Part shown: one piece after another, positions 35,063-46,844 of the stretch
Layout of the letters: each line of letters begins with the position of its first letter
Numbering within the stretch: position 1 is the stretch's first letter
Assembly: GCA_963989385.1 (NCBI GenBank)
Contig: OZ022501.1
Coordinates: 84,490,979 to 84,554,978 of the forward strand
Source of the DNA: Ctena decussata
Taxonomy: Eukaryota > Mollusca > Bivalvia > Lucinida > Lucinidae
DNA length: 64,000 nt
Reading direction: 5' to 3'
The notes under the pieces: model-generated
The model's input: the letters and a program-made list of their open reading frames with translations, nothing else
What the model was told of the DNA's origin: nothing
The model's database searches: none
Translations under genes and position numbers: made by a program

Positions 35063-36494
35063 GAGAGACCGCAATATTCACAGAACGCATTTTTCACACG
35101 TGTGTGATGAATACGGTCGTTTTCTTCACATTTTGCCAGTGTGACAAATGCGTTCGGATTTTGTAGCGACTTTTAATAGAAACGCATTTTTCACACATAC
35201 GGAAAAGGAGGCTTTAGAATGAATGATTTGTTATCCCTTTCCAACCTCGGCTCTTGGGGAGTTTATAGAAAAGGCAGTCCTCGCTGTCCGTTGTCTGTCA
35301 AAACCGAGAGATATATACATCTTTAAGCGTTTGGGTCAATCTCAACCAAATTTAATATATAGCATTCACAAGGCTGGGGAAAGATGACATGTCCTTTAAT
35401 TCATTTGCTTGAGATTTTGGTGGCTATGGCAAGTGAAATATCCCGTAGACGTATAACTGAGAGATGCTTCTGACCAGCCTAGACATTAAATCTCAGACGA
35501 ATTGAGCACTGTTCAGATCAAACCGACAATGTCGAAATTATTGCCGATTCTTTAATTGACCTCATGATAAGCTTAACACCTTCCTTTTTTGACTCTATTA
35601 TTATTTACTGGTAAACTTCTTTCCAAAAGGGACGATAAATCATACAATATAGCGCTTGAATATTTTTAACTCTTCATCTATTTTTTCGGGGTTAAACCCC
35701 TTTCTCAGGGATGTTGAATGCTTTAAAACCACAATTATGTTCTGCTTTATTTTTATTTTACTTTAACTTTTCCTGCTGCCCTTAGAACGTAACAACACCG
35801 TTGTATCGATGTCATGACATCACGACGGCATATCATTATAGGTAACAAAAAGAAAACAAGAAGTATTTTTTAAAAAAGATACACGTCGAAGCTAAACGAA
35901 ATGATATCTTTTAGACATATCTTCACTCGGAAGCTGTTAAAACCAATTCACGTAATATTTCAGTCTGCTTTTATATACATGTACGTGCAAATGCAGGCTA
36001 TATCCCTGAACAATTTTATTGGTCCATTCAAACGCCCACAACAGCTCCCTTCTATATGTGCACAACCCAATATCGCGAAAAACGACCTTTGTTCAATCAG
36101 CAGATTCAACTCCTGTGCAGACGTACGAACAAACGATGAAGTTTGCGGACAGACGGCAGACAGACATACGAACAAGCACCAAGCCGTAGTTAGTGTACAT
36201 TCTCCCCTTACTCGCTTTAGCTTGTACAAGAATTGTAGAGTAGGATAAGGTGCGGCAAAACGCCCATGTGTGGCCTGGAGAGAAATGTCTGTACAATAAC
36301 CACCGTATCATCCTAAATGTTGAGACATTTAGAGTGACACGGCAGTTATTCCAAGGACATTTCCTCTCTCCAACCCCCTCTCCCGTTTTTCGGGGAAAAT
36401 GCCTATATTTTACCTTTTTGCTCAACCTATCGTCCTCATTCTTGTTTCAACCTTTCAGAAGCGTTTTTGCAAAAGTAGACCAAAACGCTCTCGT

Positions 36495-36705
36495 AGCCTA
36501 GCGACCGTAGGGCAGTTGGTGTTAGAGCCCATCGGGTCTAGGGCACAACATACGAAAGACGGATTCCATTCCTCTCCTTTCGCTGCCTTTCACCTGCCCT
36601 AAGTCGAAAAAGATAGCCAGTTTGCTGCAGGGTTGACAGAGATAGTTTTTCAGTCGTTGGTCTGGCTGGCGAGTCGAACCAGCGACTTTCTGCGCGGAAG
36701 AGCAG
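36495..36705 (-). mobile_element. SINE family S1, decayed, minus strand
   Basis: GTAGCCTAGCGACCGTAGGG, TCCTTTCGCTGCCTTTCACC, CTGCAGGGTTGACAGAG and CGAGTCGAACCAGCGACTTT align with the 52972-53246 copy, with many changes. Nested in the 35063-37226 element. Confidence 0.65.
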
Positions 36706-36735
36706 AGCAGATTTCTATTTTACTGTACCGATTAC

Positions 36736-36948
36736 ACGGGATTAATACCAATTTGGCTACCTTTGCTTTCGACCGAGTCTGTACAATACAAAGAGGTTTC
36801 TACCGAGAATACGATCGTAAACATTACCAATCTATTGTCAACGGTTGTCGACCGCTATCGATTGTCTTGGTCGGCAGCCACTTTTGCATGTATGGTAACT
36901 GACTGACTCGGTCGAAAGCACAAGTAGGCAAATTGGTATTACCCCCGT
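36736..36948. mobile_element. MITE with ACGGG...CCCCCGT ends, copy 2
   Basis: The ends ACGGGATTAATACCAATTTG and AATTGGTATTACCCCCGT match copy 1 at 26141-26397, with inner CTTTCGACCGAGTC / GACTCGGTCGAAAGC. The 7-bp duplication seen in copy 1 is not preserved here. Confidence 0.8.
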
Positions 36949-37322
36949 GGTTTATCCGTCCACTATAACTTTCATAACAACAGGGTAATAAAAATATCAA
37001 GAAATGACAAATGCGTTTTTGCGATATTTTGTCATATTTTAGGGGTGTTGCATGCGTTTGGAAAATTACGTTTTAATGGTGCATATCAAACGCAGGTTTC
37101 ACAAATATGTGAAAAATGCGTTCTAATTCTATGAAAAATACGACCGGATTTGTCATACGTGTGAAAAATGCGACCGGATTTTTCACACATGTGAAAAATG
37201 CGTTCTGTGAATATTGCGGTCTCACATAGCTTTCAAGAAAGTATACCAGGAGGGCGTGCTTATGGCTATATATAGCGTTATGCTGCGATAATAACGTTAT
37301 ATAAATCTATCCATGCAAATCG

Positions 37323-37969
37323 CACAGTATCCGAACGCACTGTACCATCTCTTCCGGTTTTCATAGCGTTGAATCGAAAGTACAAACATTCGCTTATAAC
37401 CATTAGTCGGAAATATTCTGAGATTTTATCTTGAATCTGCTGCGTCATTTATAGTTGTTCAGCTTCGAAAATGTAAAGATTATTTGCTGTTCGGTCTTTT
37501 ACTTTATTGTCCTGTGCAATGTCGTGTATGGGTGGGTAGTAAATGGTATAGTATTCACATCGCCCTTTGCATGATTCTAGAACCATTTTGAGCCTTTTCT
37601 TACATGTTTTATAAAAATCTTTCAAATAAATGTAAGGCAATATCAATCAACAATTTGTTAGTTTTAATAGTAGGATGATAGCTAGGTTTCGCATGACACA
37701 AACTCCTGTTACATTAACTGTTCGGAATAAAATTTCTGTGACGGCCATGAGGTTTTCATTGTACTGGGCAATAAAGTAGACGAAGAGCAAATTATATTAA
37801 ACTTACATCTTTACATTTTTGAAGCTAAATAACTATAAATGACGCAGCAGATTCCGTATAAAATCTCAGAACATGATGATTTCCGACTACTGTTTATAAG
37901 CGAATTTTGTACTCTCGATTCAACGGTATGAAAACCGGAAGAGATGGTACAGTGCGTTCGTATACTGTG
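37323..37969. mobile_element. 647-bp foldback element with roughly 150-bp inverted ends
   Basis: The left arm (about 37323-37480: CACAGTATCCGAACGCACTG, CATCTCTTCCGGTTTTCAT, CTGCTGCGTCATTTATAG) is the reverse complement, with scattered changes, of about 37815-37969. TCG borders both sides (37320-37322 and 37970-37972), possibly a 3-bp duplication. The centre is about 330 bp of unique AT-rich sequence with no useful frame. Confidence 0.75.
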
Positions 37970-37972
37970 TCG

Positions 37973-39850
37973 TACTCCAGTGCTCAGACGGTAGTTGTGT
38001 TGACTGGATTAAGATTCTGAGCATTCTGAGACTCTCCGCGAGAAACCCTGCCTCACGTCAACAAAGACCTAGTATGTAAAAACCGACTATCCCTCCCGTG
38101 CATTCCGTCTCCGGACAGGACGGACAGTCGAGATAGCAGATCGTACACGCGCGAGACCGACGTTCTCTCGGAATGGCTCAGAATGGTAGGTAAGTAAATT
38201 TTTATTTCTAACAATAATAACATTAATAATTATAATAATAATGATAATAAAAAAGCAGTAACAGTATGTAGATTGCCAATGGTACGGGTAGATTGCCAAT
38301 GGTACGGTGTATAAAAAAGACAAAGGAACTTATTATCATTTTCATCATACTAGCACGCACGCATACATTCACACCTTCGATGCAGAAACTGATATATGGC
38401 AGACTGGTAATGGTCGTAATCTTGCCTCCTATAGGACAATACGACGACCGTCATCCAGTTAGCTAAACTATATAATATGTACTTCCTCAATAACTCCCAA
38501 GTTACCACCTTACCCATGTTACCGAAATAAGAAAATATAAGAAAGAATTAAGGAGTCATTGGGTGCACATGTTAAGACGTACCTTCTCTCCCTTTCTCTC
38601 TCAAATATATCATGATAACATGAATTAGTTGAAATGGGCATTGATCGGACGCATATATTCGGATTTGTAGGTTGATCAGTACACGGTCATAAATATAAAT
38701 ACGTAAAACACTACGAAAAACTATTACAAAATGTTACATATCGTTTTGGACAGGACACTCGTCTTTTGAGAATAACTTGATTCTAAGCAGTTATAAACTT
38801 CCATGCGGGCCCAAAGCGCTAGGACGTCGAGTTGTACCAGCTTTGGTCCAACCTGAGATGTTTGAACCAACGTTGATACGGCGCTCTCTGGGCGTAATAT
38901 TTGCCCGATGGTACTATAAAGTATTACTTATCTCTTTTGTACTGTGCATGTTTTGAATATATTATTCACATGAGCGCGCTCTTGCGTGAGTCGCTCGGAA
39001 TCTACACAGCGAAAGCAGAGACCCTGATCAGCCTGTCAACACCTCCAGTCAGCCTATGAGATTATCGTAAATGGCAATTCTGTTTCACTGATTGGTAGAA
39101 TATTCTTCACACCTTTATCTGTGCAGATAAAAATGCTATTGCTTGGAACCAGACCCCTCCCCCACCCTCCCAACAGAAAAGTCATGTCTTTAACCATTGA
39201 AACACGATCTTTCAACTACCACCCACAAGATAAAATATTATTTCATTTGGTCAGAACACATATCACTTCAGATCTGTCAAATGACTTCAAATTAGAATTA
39301 AAACAACAACGAAATACAGTACTTTCCGAAAAGTCTCCCAAGGAAAGCCCAAAAATTGGCTGCTTCAGACAGATGTCCCCTAAATACAGGTTTATTTGCA
39401 CTGCATTTTGATTAAGGGACCCGAAAAAGGTGGCTGCTAAGCCAGATGACACCTTTCACTGTAGTTGAAAAGTTATTACCAAAATCTAAATAACTAGGTC
39501 ACAGTTGTTCAAAGCATCGTTAACTTAAGTCATTAGTCCAAGGTTCGTTAAGTTTTCTATTACGCATCAAATCAATTGCGCTTATAATTTTTGCTGAAAA
39601 ATAATACGAACGTTTGCACTGCAAAAGTTCCTCATATTTTTTTTCAGCAAAAAATGCCAGTGTTTTTAGTGCAATACGTTTGAAAGTTTTACGTCTCGTT
39701 AACTAAAGAAGACGTCAGTTCTGAACAACCGGGCCCTGGTCTCTGTCCAGGGTAAAATGACTAAATAAGTATAATACTTTGCATGAAACCTGGTATGATG
39801 ACTATTAAGCGTTCGGTATAAAACAAAGAAGAAGTAGGCAGAGACAATAT
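37973..39850. other. Mostly unannotated stretch
   Basis: An ATA/ATT-rich tract lies at about 38210-38252. A short direct duplication of AGATTGCCAATGGTACGG lies at 38271-38307. The segment at about 38990-39170 (CTCCAGTCAGCCTATGAGAT, CACTGATTGGTAGAAT, TTCACACCTTTATCTGT) recurs at about 61730-61830 as an unknown dispersed repeat. No gene seen. Confidence 0.45.
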
Positions 39851-39853
39851 TAA

Positions 39854-40093
39854 TGAGCTGCGACACGAGAAAACCAACAAAGTAGCATGTGTGCCCAGCG
39901 AAGACTCAGATCGGCTTTCTATTCACCAAGTCTGATCAGAGGCTTGGATGCCCGCATGGAGCTAGCTTAGACCCTAAGCTACTCTTTAAACGCTCAGCAA
40001 ATACTCTGATCAGACTGGGCGGATGCCCAGACTGATCTTAGTCTCTGCTGGGCGCATTTGCCAGTTTGATGCGTTTGTCATATCGCGGATCAA
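39854..40093. mobile_element. Palindromic MITE, GCCGCGACACG family, copy 4
   Basis: Ends TGAGCTGCGACACGAGAAAA and TTGTCATATCGCGGATCA; interior GTCTGATCAGAGGC, GCTAGCTTAGACCC. It is more diverged than copies 1 and 8. Confidence 0.85.
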
Positions 40094-40384
40094 TGGTTTC
40101 TATTCACGAGCATAAAGCAAATAGTATGCCTAGCGTTTGCATATGCAAAACTATAAATAATTAAAGTTTCACATAATCGACTCTGTGATCTCAGTGAACC
40201 AGGAAATCAAATGTGCAAAGTCATACTGTAGTGTTTAAAAATTAAAAATCGAAGTAATATGAAATGTCTTTCAGGAAATACTAATTTCTGAGAAGTGTGT
40301 TTGATAGGGTCTTTCTATGGCGTGTTCTTTTCTTTCTTTCTTTCTTTCCTCGTAGTTATTTAGTTGTTCGTCTTGAAAGAACAA

Positions 40385-40622
40385 GGGGGTGGTCGGGTGG
40401 AGCAATGGTGCTGGGTAACTTTCAGTGTTGAGGCGTCCTACTAATTTGGATTATAGTAGGGCAAGGGCCTACTGTGCTTGCAGTAGATGCGGGCGGGGAT
40501 GATTGGCCATTTTTTTCTCGTCTCTATCATTTCTCTTCTTTCTCCCGCTCTCTAGGAGACGGCCCGACTGAAATACTGTCTCAAAGGGCCGTTTAACCCC
40601 ATACATCCAACTAACCAATCAC
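40385..40622 (+). mobile_element. Short retroposon with AGAACAA flanks
   Basis: The body starts GGGGGTGGTCGGGTGGAGCA, runs through AGGGCCTACTGTGCTTGCAG, and ends CTGAAATACTGTCTCAAAGG, GCCGTTTAACCCC, ACATCCAACTAACC. This tail is of the SINE type (…CTGAAATACTGT…GTTTAACCC plus short repeats). AGAACAA flanks it at 40378-40384 and 40623-40629. The head could not be folded confidently as a tRNA. Confidence 0.65.
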
Positions 40623-40974
40623 AGAACAAACCATCATACATTTTTCTTTGATACATAAATATTCGTAGCAAATGCTCTGGATAGACTATGAAAATATCCG
40701 TTTAGGCTGGTCTCTACATTTACAGTGTGCAAGTGTTAAATACACACCTTTACTCGAGTTACAAATTACAAGTCACCTCTACACCAGTGACACTATATTG
40801 GCATGCCAAGACTGCTAACTTAAAGATTCGTTTTCAAGAAATTGCACTTTTTCCGTATAATGGCAATACGACTACAAATTGGTCTCTTGCAAAGAAAGGC
40901 CTTAAATTCTGATTCATTGCAGAAACGTCAATTAAACGAATAAAACCTTAATGCAAAGCACGAAATTAGGTGAA

Positions 40975-41480
40975 GGGGTATCACAGACAGCAGACGAAAT
41001 ACGCAGGTGTCCTTTAATTCCGAAACTAATTCATTAACAAATAACCAATTTTGAATACAAATAGGTAAAATATAGTCGCTGAGACAGCTACATATCAGGA
41101 TACATGTTTACAAATTAAAGGTTGCTTTGTCAGTTTCTTTACCACTGTATGGTAAGGTTTTTCTTCCAATAAATTATCCCAAGTAGAGGAATTATAACAC
41201 AGTTTAATGAATGTCACTCTGTTACTCAATATTTCGACCCCTTGAGCCAAACTTCATCCTTACATCAACTCTGTTGTTTCTTTCCACCATTGCCAAACTT
41301 CACCCTTACATCAACTCTGTTGTTTCTTTCCACCATTAATGGTGGAAAGAAGCAACAGAGTTGATGTAAGGGTGAAGTTTGGCTCATTTCTCTTGAAAAA
41401 GACCCCAAAAGGGGTCGAAATATTGAGTAACAGAGTGACATTCATTAAAAGGCAAGGTTTTTGTTTGACAAAAAGCACTT
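40975..41480 (+). repeat. Dispersed repeat interrupted by a 300-bp insertion
   Basis: AATTCATTAACAAATAACCA, TACATGTTTACAAATTAAAG and GTCAGTTTCTTTACCACT recur at about 42720-42850. There GGTAAGGTTTTTGTT continues without interruption. In the present copy the same point is split by the hairpin element 41163-41453. Confidence 0.75.
41163..41453. mobile_element. Hairpin element with 9-bp target duplication
   Basis: AAGGTTTTT flanks both sides (41154-41162 and 41454-41462), and the uninterrupted site exists near 42853. From 41203 (TTTAATGAATGTCACTCTG) the sequence folds against CAGAGTGACATTCATTAAA ending at 41449. The left arm carries a roughly 50-bp tandem duplication (CCAAACTTCACCCTTACATC twice), and the right arm contains a GACCCCAAAAGGGGTC hairpin. 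No coding capacity. Confidence 0.85.
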
Positions 41481-41944
41481 CCTCTTGATAACGATGTTAC
41501 GATTTCGAATTGGTGTCTTGTTTGGAACTACGTAACTGTGCTTTCTATGGAAAATACCATCTCTAGATGTACGTGTGTTTTGTTCATCAAATGAGATTTG
41601 ATCTTCTACAGAATAAAAAAAATGCTGAAAAGCTGAATAAGACATCTTTTAAAAACAGTTAATGAGGTAAATCAAACTCTAAAATTTATAGCATAATATG
41701 TAAAGTATATGAGCTTGTGGTACAAAAGTTGAATTCTCCGGTAAAAAAGTAGCATTAGATAATGTATTGGGTGTTACATTTTGTTACAGTTACTTCGATT
41801 TTAGTGGCCTTGTGTTTAAGTAATAATTCTATAAGACGATATTTTCAAATTTTGAAAAAAGTATGTGGTAAAATCTCAGGAACTGACCCAATTCAATCCC
41901 AAATCCCACCCAAGATACCATATGGGAAAGAAACAAGACAAAAT

Positions 41945-42400
41945 TAGTCACAACCAAAGACACCACCAGCGGCAGCCATGTGAACATCAATTTCCCATGT
42001 AGGTGGTCAACGGGCTAGCCTTAATATCACACCATATCAATAAAAGACACAGCAACAAACTACGCGTAAAACAACCAAGAAGAATTAAAAAAGAACTGCC
42101 GCCTTGAGGCGGCCAGTAACCGGTTTATGGTCGACCGACCCTCGCCTTTTGTTCTGCCTTTGTTCGGCAGATACTTAGCTGTTCAACCGAACAAAACCAA
42201 CAACCGCACACACAGCAGATTTATTTAGTTCAATAAAGATATCTGAGTTGCCACCTATTTGGGAAAGAGCAGCTGGCTCGGCTTATCACTTGTAATTTAT
42301 TGTTTCTTGGGATGTCTTTGTCAATCTTTCCCCTTGATGTTAGGGATAGGGTTTGGGATCTGATTCAGTCAGTTCCTGAAGTGTAGTTACTCTTTAAAAT
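41945..42400 (+). repeat. RT-like retroelement tail fragment, plus strand
   Basis: From about 42140 the sequence GAGTTGCCACCTATTTGGGA, AAGAGCAGCTGGCTCGGCTT, TTGGGATGTCTTTGTCA, GGTTTGGGATCTGATTCAGT matches 63630-63770 closely. The part before 42140 (GCCGCCTTGAGGCGGCCAGT) looks like a rearranged piece of the same tail. Confidence 0.7.
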
Positions 42401-42464
42401 TTACGAAAAGCACCTATCCTGACTTTACGAAAAACATTAAACATCTATTTTTACCATTTTTTTA

Positions 42465-42720
42465 TTTGAATGATAGTACTAGCCCTAACATTACAACCAT
42501 ATCAAAACAGGCAAAGCAACAAACAACGCATGGAACTACTAAGAATAACCGAAACAAAAGTGCCGTTTTGGAACAACCAGCAATGAAACTACTAGGGGGC
42601 TTAACAGGTTTGCGGTCGAAGCCTTGGTTCTGTCATGGTTCATCAGACAGTTAGTTGTACGGTTTGCGTGGAAGATTCCTAACTCATTAGTGATAATGAG
42701 CAGGCGTCCTAAAATTCCGA
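42465..42720 (-). repeat. RT-like retroelement tail fragment, minus strand
   Basis: TACTAGGGGGCTTAACAG, AAACAAAAGTGCCGTTTTGG and CCTAACTCATTAGTGATAAT follow the order seen in minus-strand tails at 46200 and 55660. No coding part. Confidence 0.6.
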
Positions 42721-42880
42721 AACGAATTCATTAACAAATAACCAATTTCGAATAGAAACAGGTAAGAAATATATTCGCTGAGGCATCTATATATGTGTAT
42801 ACATGTTTACAAATTAAAGGTTGGTTTGTCAGTTTCTTTACCACTTATGGTAAGGTTTTTGTTCGGCGAAAATGCGCTTC
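42721..42880 (+). repeat. Uninterrupted paralogue of the repeat at 40975-41480
   Basis: AATTCATTAACAAATAACCA through GGTAAGGTTTTTGTTCGGCG and GCGCTTCCTCTT, serving as the empty-site reference for the 41163-41453 insertion. Confidence 0.75.
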
Positions 42881-43118
42881 CTCTTATTATTTGCATTTGT
42901 CTCTGCAATAACCATATAATGAAACAAAAAGATTGAACCACAATAGCCCTTAGTAGGCGAGACGATTTAATGAACCAACCAAACTACTAAAGGTAACTGT
43001 GTGTTAGAAAATTGGTGATAGTAAATGTGGCACGGATATATCGACTGTTTGTTAGATGATTTTTAAAATACAAAACATGGCAGGGCTGCTGTCACTGTTA
43101 AATGAATTCTGGCCCGGA

Positions 43119-43229
43119 GTTATAAAACTTGAGTATATTCTCAAACTCAAAATAAAGCACATTGATTGGCTGCTTCAGCCAGTCAGTGTGCTTTATTTTG
43201 AGTTTGAGCTTATACTCAAGTTTTATAAC
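43119..43229. repeat. Near-perfect 111-bp hairpin
   Basis: The left arm GTTATAAAACTTGAGTATA continues through CTCAAACTCAAAATAAAGC to a centre near 43174 (GGCTGCTTCAGCC). The right arm mirrors it to TTTTATAAC with only a few mismatches. Arms are about 54 bp. A chance ORF crosses it. It could be a small MITE or a hairpin-RNA-like locus. Confidence 0.85.
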
Positions 43230-43574
43230 CTCGAACCCTATTGCAGGTTCTTGCTGAAGAAGATTCTACTTTATGTATAAGACTTTTGCAAATAATATAG
43301 CATCTCTTTCAATCTGCGTGTGATGAAACCTATACTTTATTATTTATCTGACTAGATCAAACAAACAAATATTATATGAAATAATATCCATAAGGGTTCT
43401 TAGTATCAAAAGGAAACGCCATTAAAATGCCAAGAAATAGATAGTGTTGAATGTTGCTTTGATGTTGTATTTAGAAAAAAAGGTGCAGTTTCATGTGTTC
43501 AACCATTTCTCATAAGGACAGTGTCTGACATTCTGTTTACTTTCCAGGCTGATAAAATCCCTACATTAAATTTT

Positions 43575-43812
43575 TGAGCAGCGACACGACAAAACCAACA
43601 AAGTGGTAGTTCGCCCAGTGAAATCTCAGCTCAGCCTGGGCATCCACCAAGTCTGATCAGACTCTTTGCTAAGCGCTTAAAGGGTAGCTAAGGACCCCAG
43701 CTACCTCCATGCGGACAGCCAAGATTCTGATTAGACTGGGCGGATGCCAAGGCTGATCTGAGTCTGCACTGGGCGCACAACCACTTTATTGGTTTTCTCG
43801 CGTCGCGGCTCA
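43575..43812. mobile_element. Palindromic MITE, copy 5
   Basis: Ends TGAGCAGCGACACGACAAAA and TTTTCTCGCGTCGCGGCTCA. The central GGGTAGCTAAGGACCCCAGC segment runs in the opposite orientation to copy 1. Confidence 0.9.
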
Positions 43813-44040
43813 ATTTAACTTCTCTTAAAGGACAGATTTTGAGTCTGCAGGATCAGATTTTTCACTTTTAAATTTGATCCAAATGAAGAAGATACGCAAA
43901 ACGACCAAAATAGTACAGTTCGTTTCCCCCAAAATTGCATCCATTCATCTTAGCGTAGGCGGCTGAAAATCGTCATCAAACACGTTTTCCCTACATATTA
44001 CGATAACTTACATGCACAGTTTCAGCCAGTTGAGTCTATT

Positions 44041-44293
44041 GGCGCTGCGACACGAGAAAACTAACAAAGTGGCATGAGCGTCCAGCAAAGGCTTATGTGA
44101 TTAGAGTCTTTGTCATGGGCTTCTAAGACTAGTTTAATAAAGAGGTTTGGTAGGGGCTTCGAGGGTAACTAAGGGTCTACGCTTCTTCCATACGGACAGC
44201 GAAGACTGTGGTAAGACTGGGCGGATACCCTGGCTGATCTGAGTTTTCGCTAGGCGCACATGCCGCTTTTTTGGTTTTCTCCTGTCGCGGCTC
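44041..44293. mobile_element. Palindromic MITE, copy 6
   Basis: Ends GGCGCTGCGACACGAGAAAA and TTTTCTCCTGTCGCGGCTCA. The body is more diverged, with a GGGTAACTAAGGGTCTACGC centre. Frames on both strands here are artefacts. Confidence 0.85.
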
Positions 44294-44819
44294 AGTACAT
44301 GTACATAATTGCAGCTTTACCACATTAGTGCGACAAGTGCAATTTTCATTATTTATCTTACTCGGTCTCGAAACTCCAAAAAATTGGAACGAAAATGTGA
44401 TGAACCGGTATTGGGAGATACAGATATCTCTCTCGGATACACACTTACTGACATAATCCGCAAAACACTGCAACCGTAGACAATAGGCAGAAAACGTCGC
44501 GTGTGCAGGCTGACCGAACCATATTTACCCCTGACCCGAGAGGGAAAACAGTCAAGTGGCTGAGCGAGGGGATGAATAATGCAGCAAGAACCAGCCACAA
44601 GCCGAAACTTCGCTAACCGCCATGGCGCAATGATTCAACAGTAATGTTATTGTAAGGTTATTTTAAATCAGTATTATCATGCTGATTCCAATGCTAAAAG
44701 AACCAGAATAGAAAATGAAGCACTGACTATTCGGTTGATGATACTCTTGGGGACAAATTCACGTAACCGTAATATCGGCCTTGCGGTTTCAGTATAAATC
44801 GTAGCGTGCAGTAGGACAT

Positions 44820-45320
44820 TCTGTTGTAGTATCGTCTTTGCTAAACCAGAAGACAGAGACGTGGATAAACCACCTTATTTTCTGTTTCTTGGTCAGGGTT
44901 AGTTCATATTTTGGAAAGGTTGTTTGGATCTTTCTACGAATCTATTCTTTGGCTATATTATCTTTATACGAAATGTAAGCGAAATGTTTAGTAACCTTCA
45001 GTATAATCTCAAAAGCTTGAGTTCTTTTCTCTAACTCTTCTGTCAAAGTCCACGGTTCACAGGCATACAGAAATATACAAAGGACAAGAGAGCGCATAAG
45101 TTTCACCTTTCATCCAAGAGATTTGTTGTTTTCTCTTTAAATTTGCTTTAGTTTTGTAATAGCAGAGTGGTTTGTGCAATCCTCGAGAGAATATCCTGTT
45201 TTGAGACATCATCTGAGACGCCAGCTCAAAGGTATTTGAAGCTTGTTATGGTACCCAGCTTCTGCCCTTTTCCTTGATCTCCCCTGGGTGCCATTTGCAC
45301 ATTTATCTGCAGGCTTTCAT
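44820..45320 (-). pseudogene. Degenerate non-LTR reverse transcriptase C-terminal fragment
   Basis: On the minus strand, with frame changes, it reads LGTITSFKYL, later KLMRSLVLCIFLYACEPWTL, then TEELEKRTQAFE. That is the segment just downstream of the RT palm in the mollusc elements whose tail is KKRWEDNIKEW. Stops and frameshifts are present. The palm (YADD-type) motif was not found. It is likely the same family as the fragments at 48235-48580 and 14985-15095. Confidence 0.75.
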
Positions 45321-45829
45321 TTTAGGGCAACTTGTCATGCAAACGAAAAGTTGTACTGCACGCTAACGTACATAAACAGCGTTCTGATTATATCTGTTGT
45401 GAGATTGCGAGCGTCTGTCACACAATAGAAATATATCTCAAGTGTTATACTTGACGAATCAGCAGACATAGTTTCCTCATGCGACCAACGTGTGACATTT
45501 GGTTTCTTTGCGACTAGGCTGTTGATATTCTCCAAGGTCCAAGTTTATTTGTTTCTCAATAAATATAGTCTAAGACAAACTGTCTATAGGGATATCGTTG
45601 TAATTGAAAACAGTGACGGTCTCTTTTCTTAGCACATTAAACGTCAGCAAATTAGCCTATAAACCCCGTTATAGCAGTAGAAACATGCTACGGAAAACAT
45701 GTGTCAGATGTTTTCCCCAAGTCTGAAAACGTTTGCATGAAACGTAAGTTTATTGCGTGTAAACAATATTTTATTCAATATACTGTACATATATGTGCAT
45801 ACATATAGCAATCGTTTTATACAATATAA

Positions 45830-46280
45830 AGAGGATACAGAAGTAAAGTAAAAGGATAGGTAATGATCAGGAATTAATACAATCAAATCCCACATACCGC
45901 TCTCGAGACCAATAGGGAAAAAAGCACATACACACAGAAATTGACACAAGTTTACGAACGTCATGCACAGTAAAACGGATGAGCAGCATTTTTCCACACA
46001 CTTGGTCTTTCAGCTACCCAAATAATATCAACAACTATTTTTACGTATTTTTTATTTTCATTACAAAACAAAACAAACCAGAAGGCAGATTGGGCAGCGA
46101 TACTGGTGATCAAACCGCCAGAGACCATAGGAAAGCGGCCAGAGCACAGTATTACATCAAGGAACCGCAAGAGAAGTACCGCATTGGAACGGCCAGCAAA
46201 GAATTACTGGGGGGCTTAAACTAAATTTTACTGGGCCTAAACCTCCCCCTCTGCTTCTACAGTGGTTTGAAACATTAAAG
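45830..46280 (-). repeat. 3'-tail of the RT-like retroelement, minus strand
   Basis: The strand-reversed tail includes AATTACTGGGGGGCTTAAAC, GGTTTGAAACATT, AAGAAGCAC-like strings and GATAGGTAATGATCAGGAAT. It parallels 49740-50175 on the plus strand. Confidence 0.8.
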
Positions 46281-46840
46281 TCTCCATAGTCCTATCGGTG
46301 GTAAAAATCGTCGAATCAAAAATCCTTATAAAATTGGTACAGCCTTCAGAATTGATGATAAAATGTCGATTGGTGTGCTTTTTGTGGCATATAACTGTTA
46401 AACAAGAAGGAATAAAGTCTTTTTTTGAAATATTAACAAGTCTCCCCGTAAAAATACGGTTTTCCTTTCTGGTTTCCCGTTGGGCAATTAACTCACACAA
46501 CAGCGAGACAAGAAATGAGATCCTTGCCTTACATTGTATTTTTATCAACTATTAAACGACTCTACATTGTATTATTACCTACTGTACCTTGTATTGTTAC
46601 CTCTCGTTCCTTGTATTTTTACCATGTAATGAAACTTGTGAAATCGAAAGTAGGTCGCCAACTAAAATGACCTAGATATTTTTCAAATCTTTTTTATGAG
46701 AAACTCAATGACGTTTTAATTTTTCAAAGCCGGCATATCACGATCATATACAATGTAGAAACTGTAGTGAGAAGCTTGCTGTGATACTTCACGATAGAAT
46801 TTTTCATGTTGATAGAGCAATGGGGTCTTTAAGTTAGCTG
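46281..46840. other. Unannotated stretch
   Basis: Two overlapping frames (46237-46548 minus and 46298-46555 plus) are without motif support. Short repeats of TTGTATT-TTACC occur at 46566-46625. Confidence 0.4.
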
Positions 46841-46844
46841 TTTG

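Larger units (their letters stand above)
35063..37226. mobile_element. 2.16-kb element with inverted ends and TAGCTTT flanks
   Basis: The left end GAGAGACCGCAATATTCACA, then GAACGCATTTTTCACACGTG, is mirrored at about 37160-37226. TAGCTTT directly flanks both sides (35056-35062 and 37227-37233). Subterminally, GTGAAAAATGCG-CCGGATT units recur several times at the right end and fewer times at the left. The interior has no transposase-like frame. It contains a decayed SINE (36495-36705) and a nested MITE (36736-36948). Superfamily not assigned: a 7-bp duplication is only suggestive. Confidence 0.65.

Noticed and set aside
45704..45997. 97-codon frame with Cys- and Phe-rich hydrophobic stretches
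   Set aside because: It lies largely in the reversed retroelement tail and the adjoining AT-rich sequence, with no motif.
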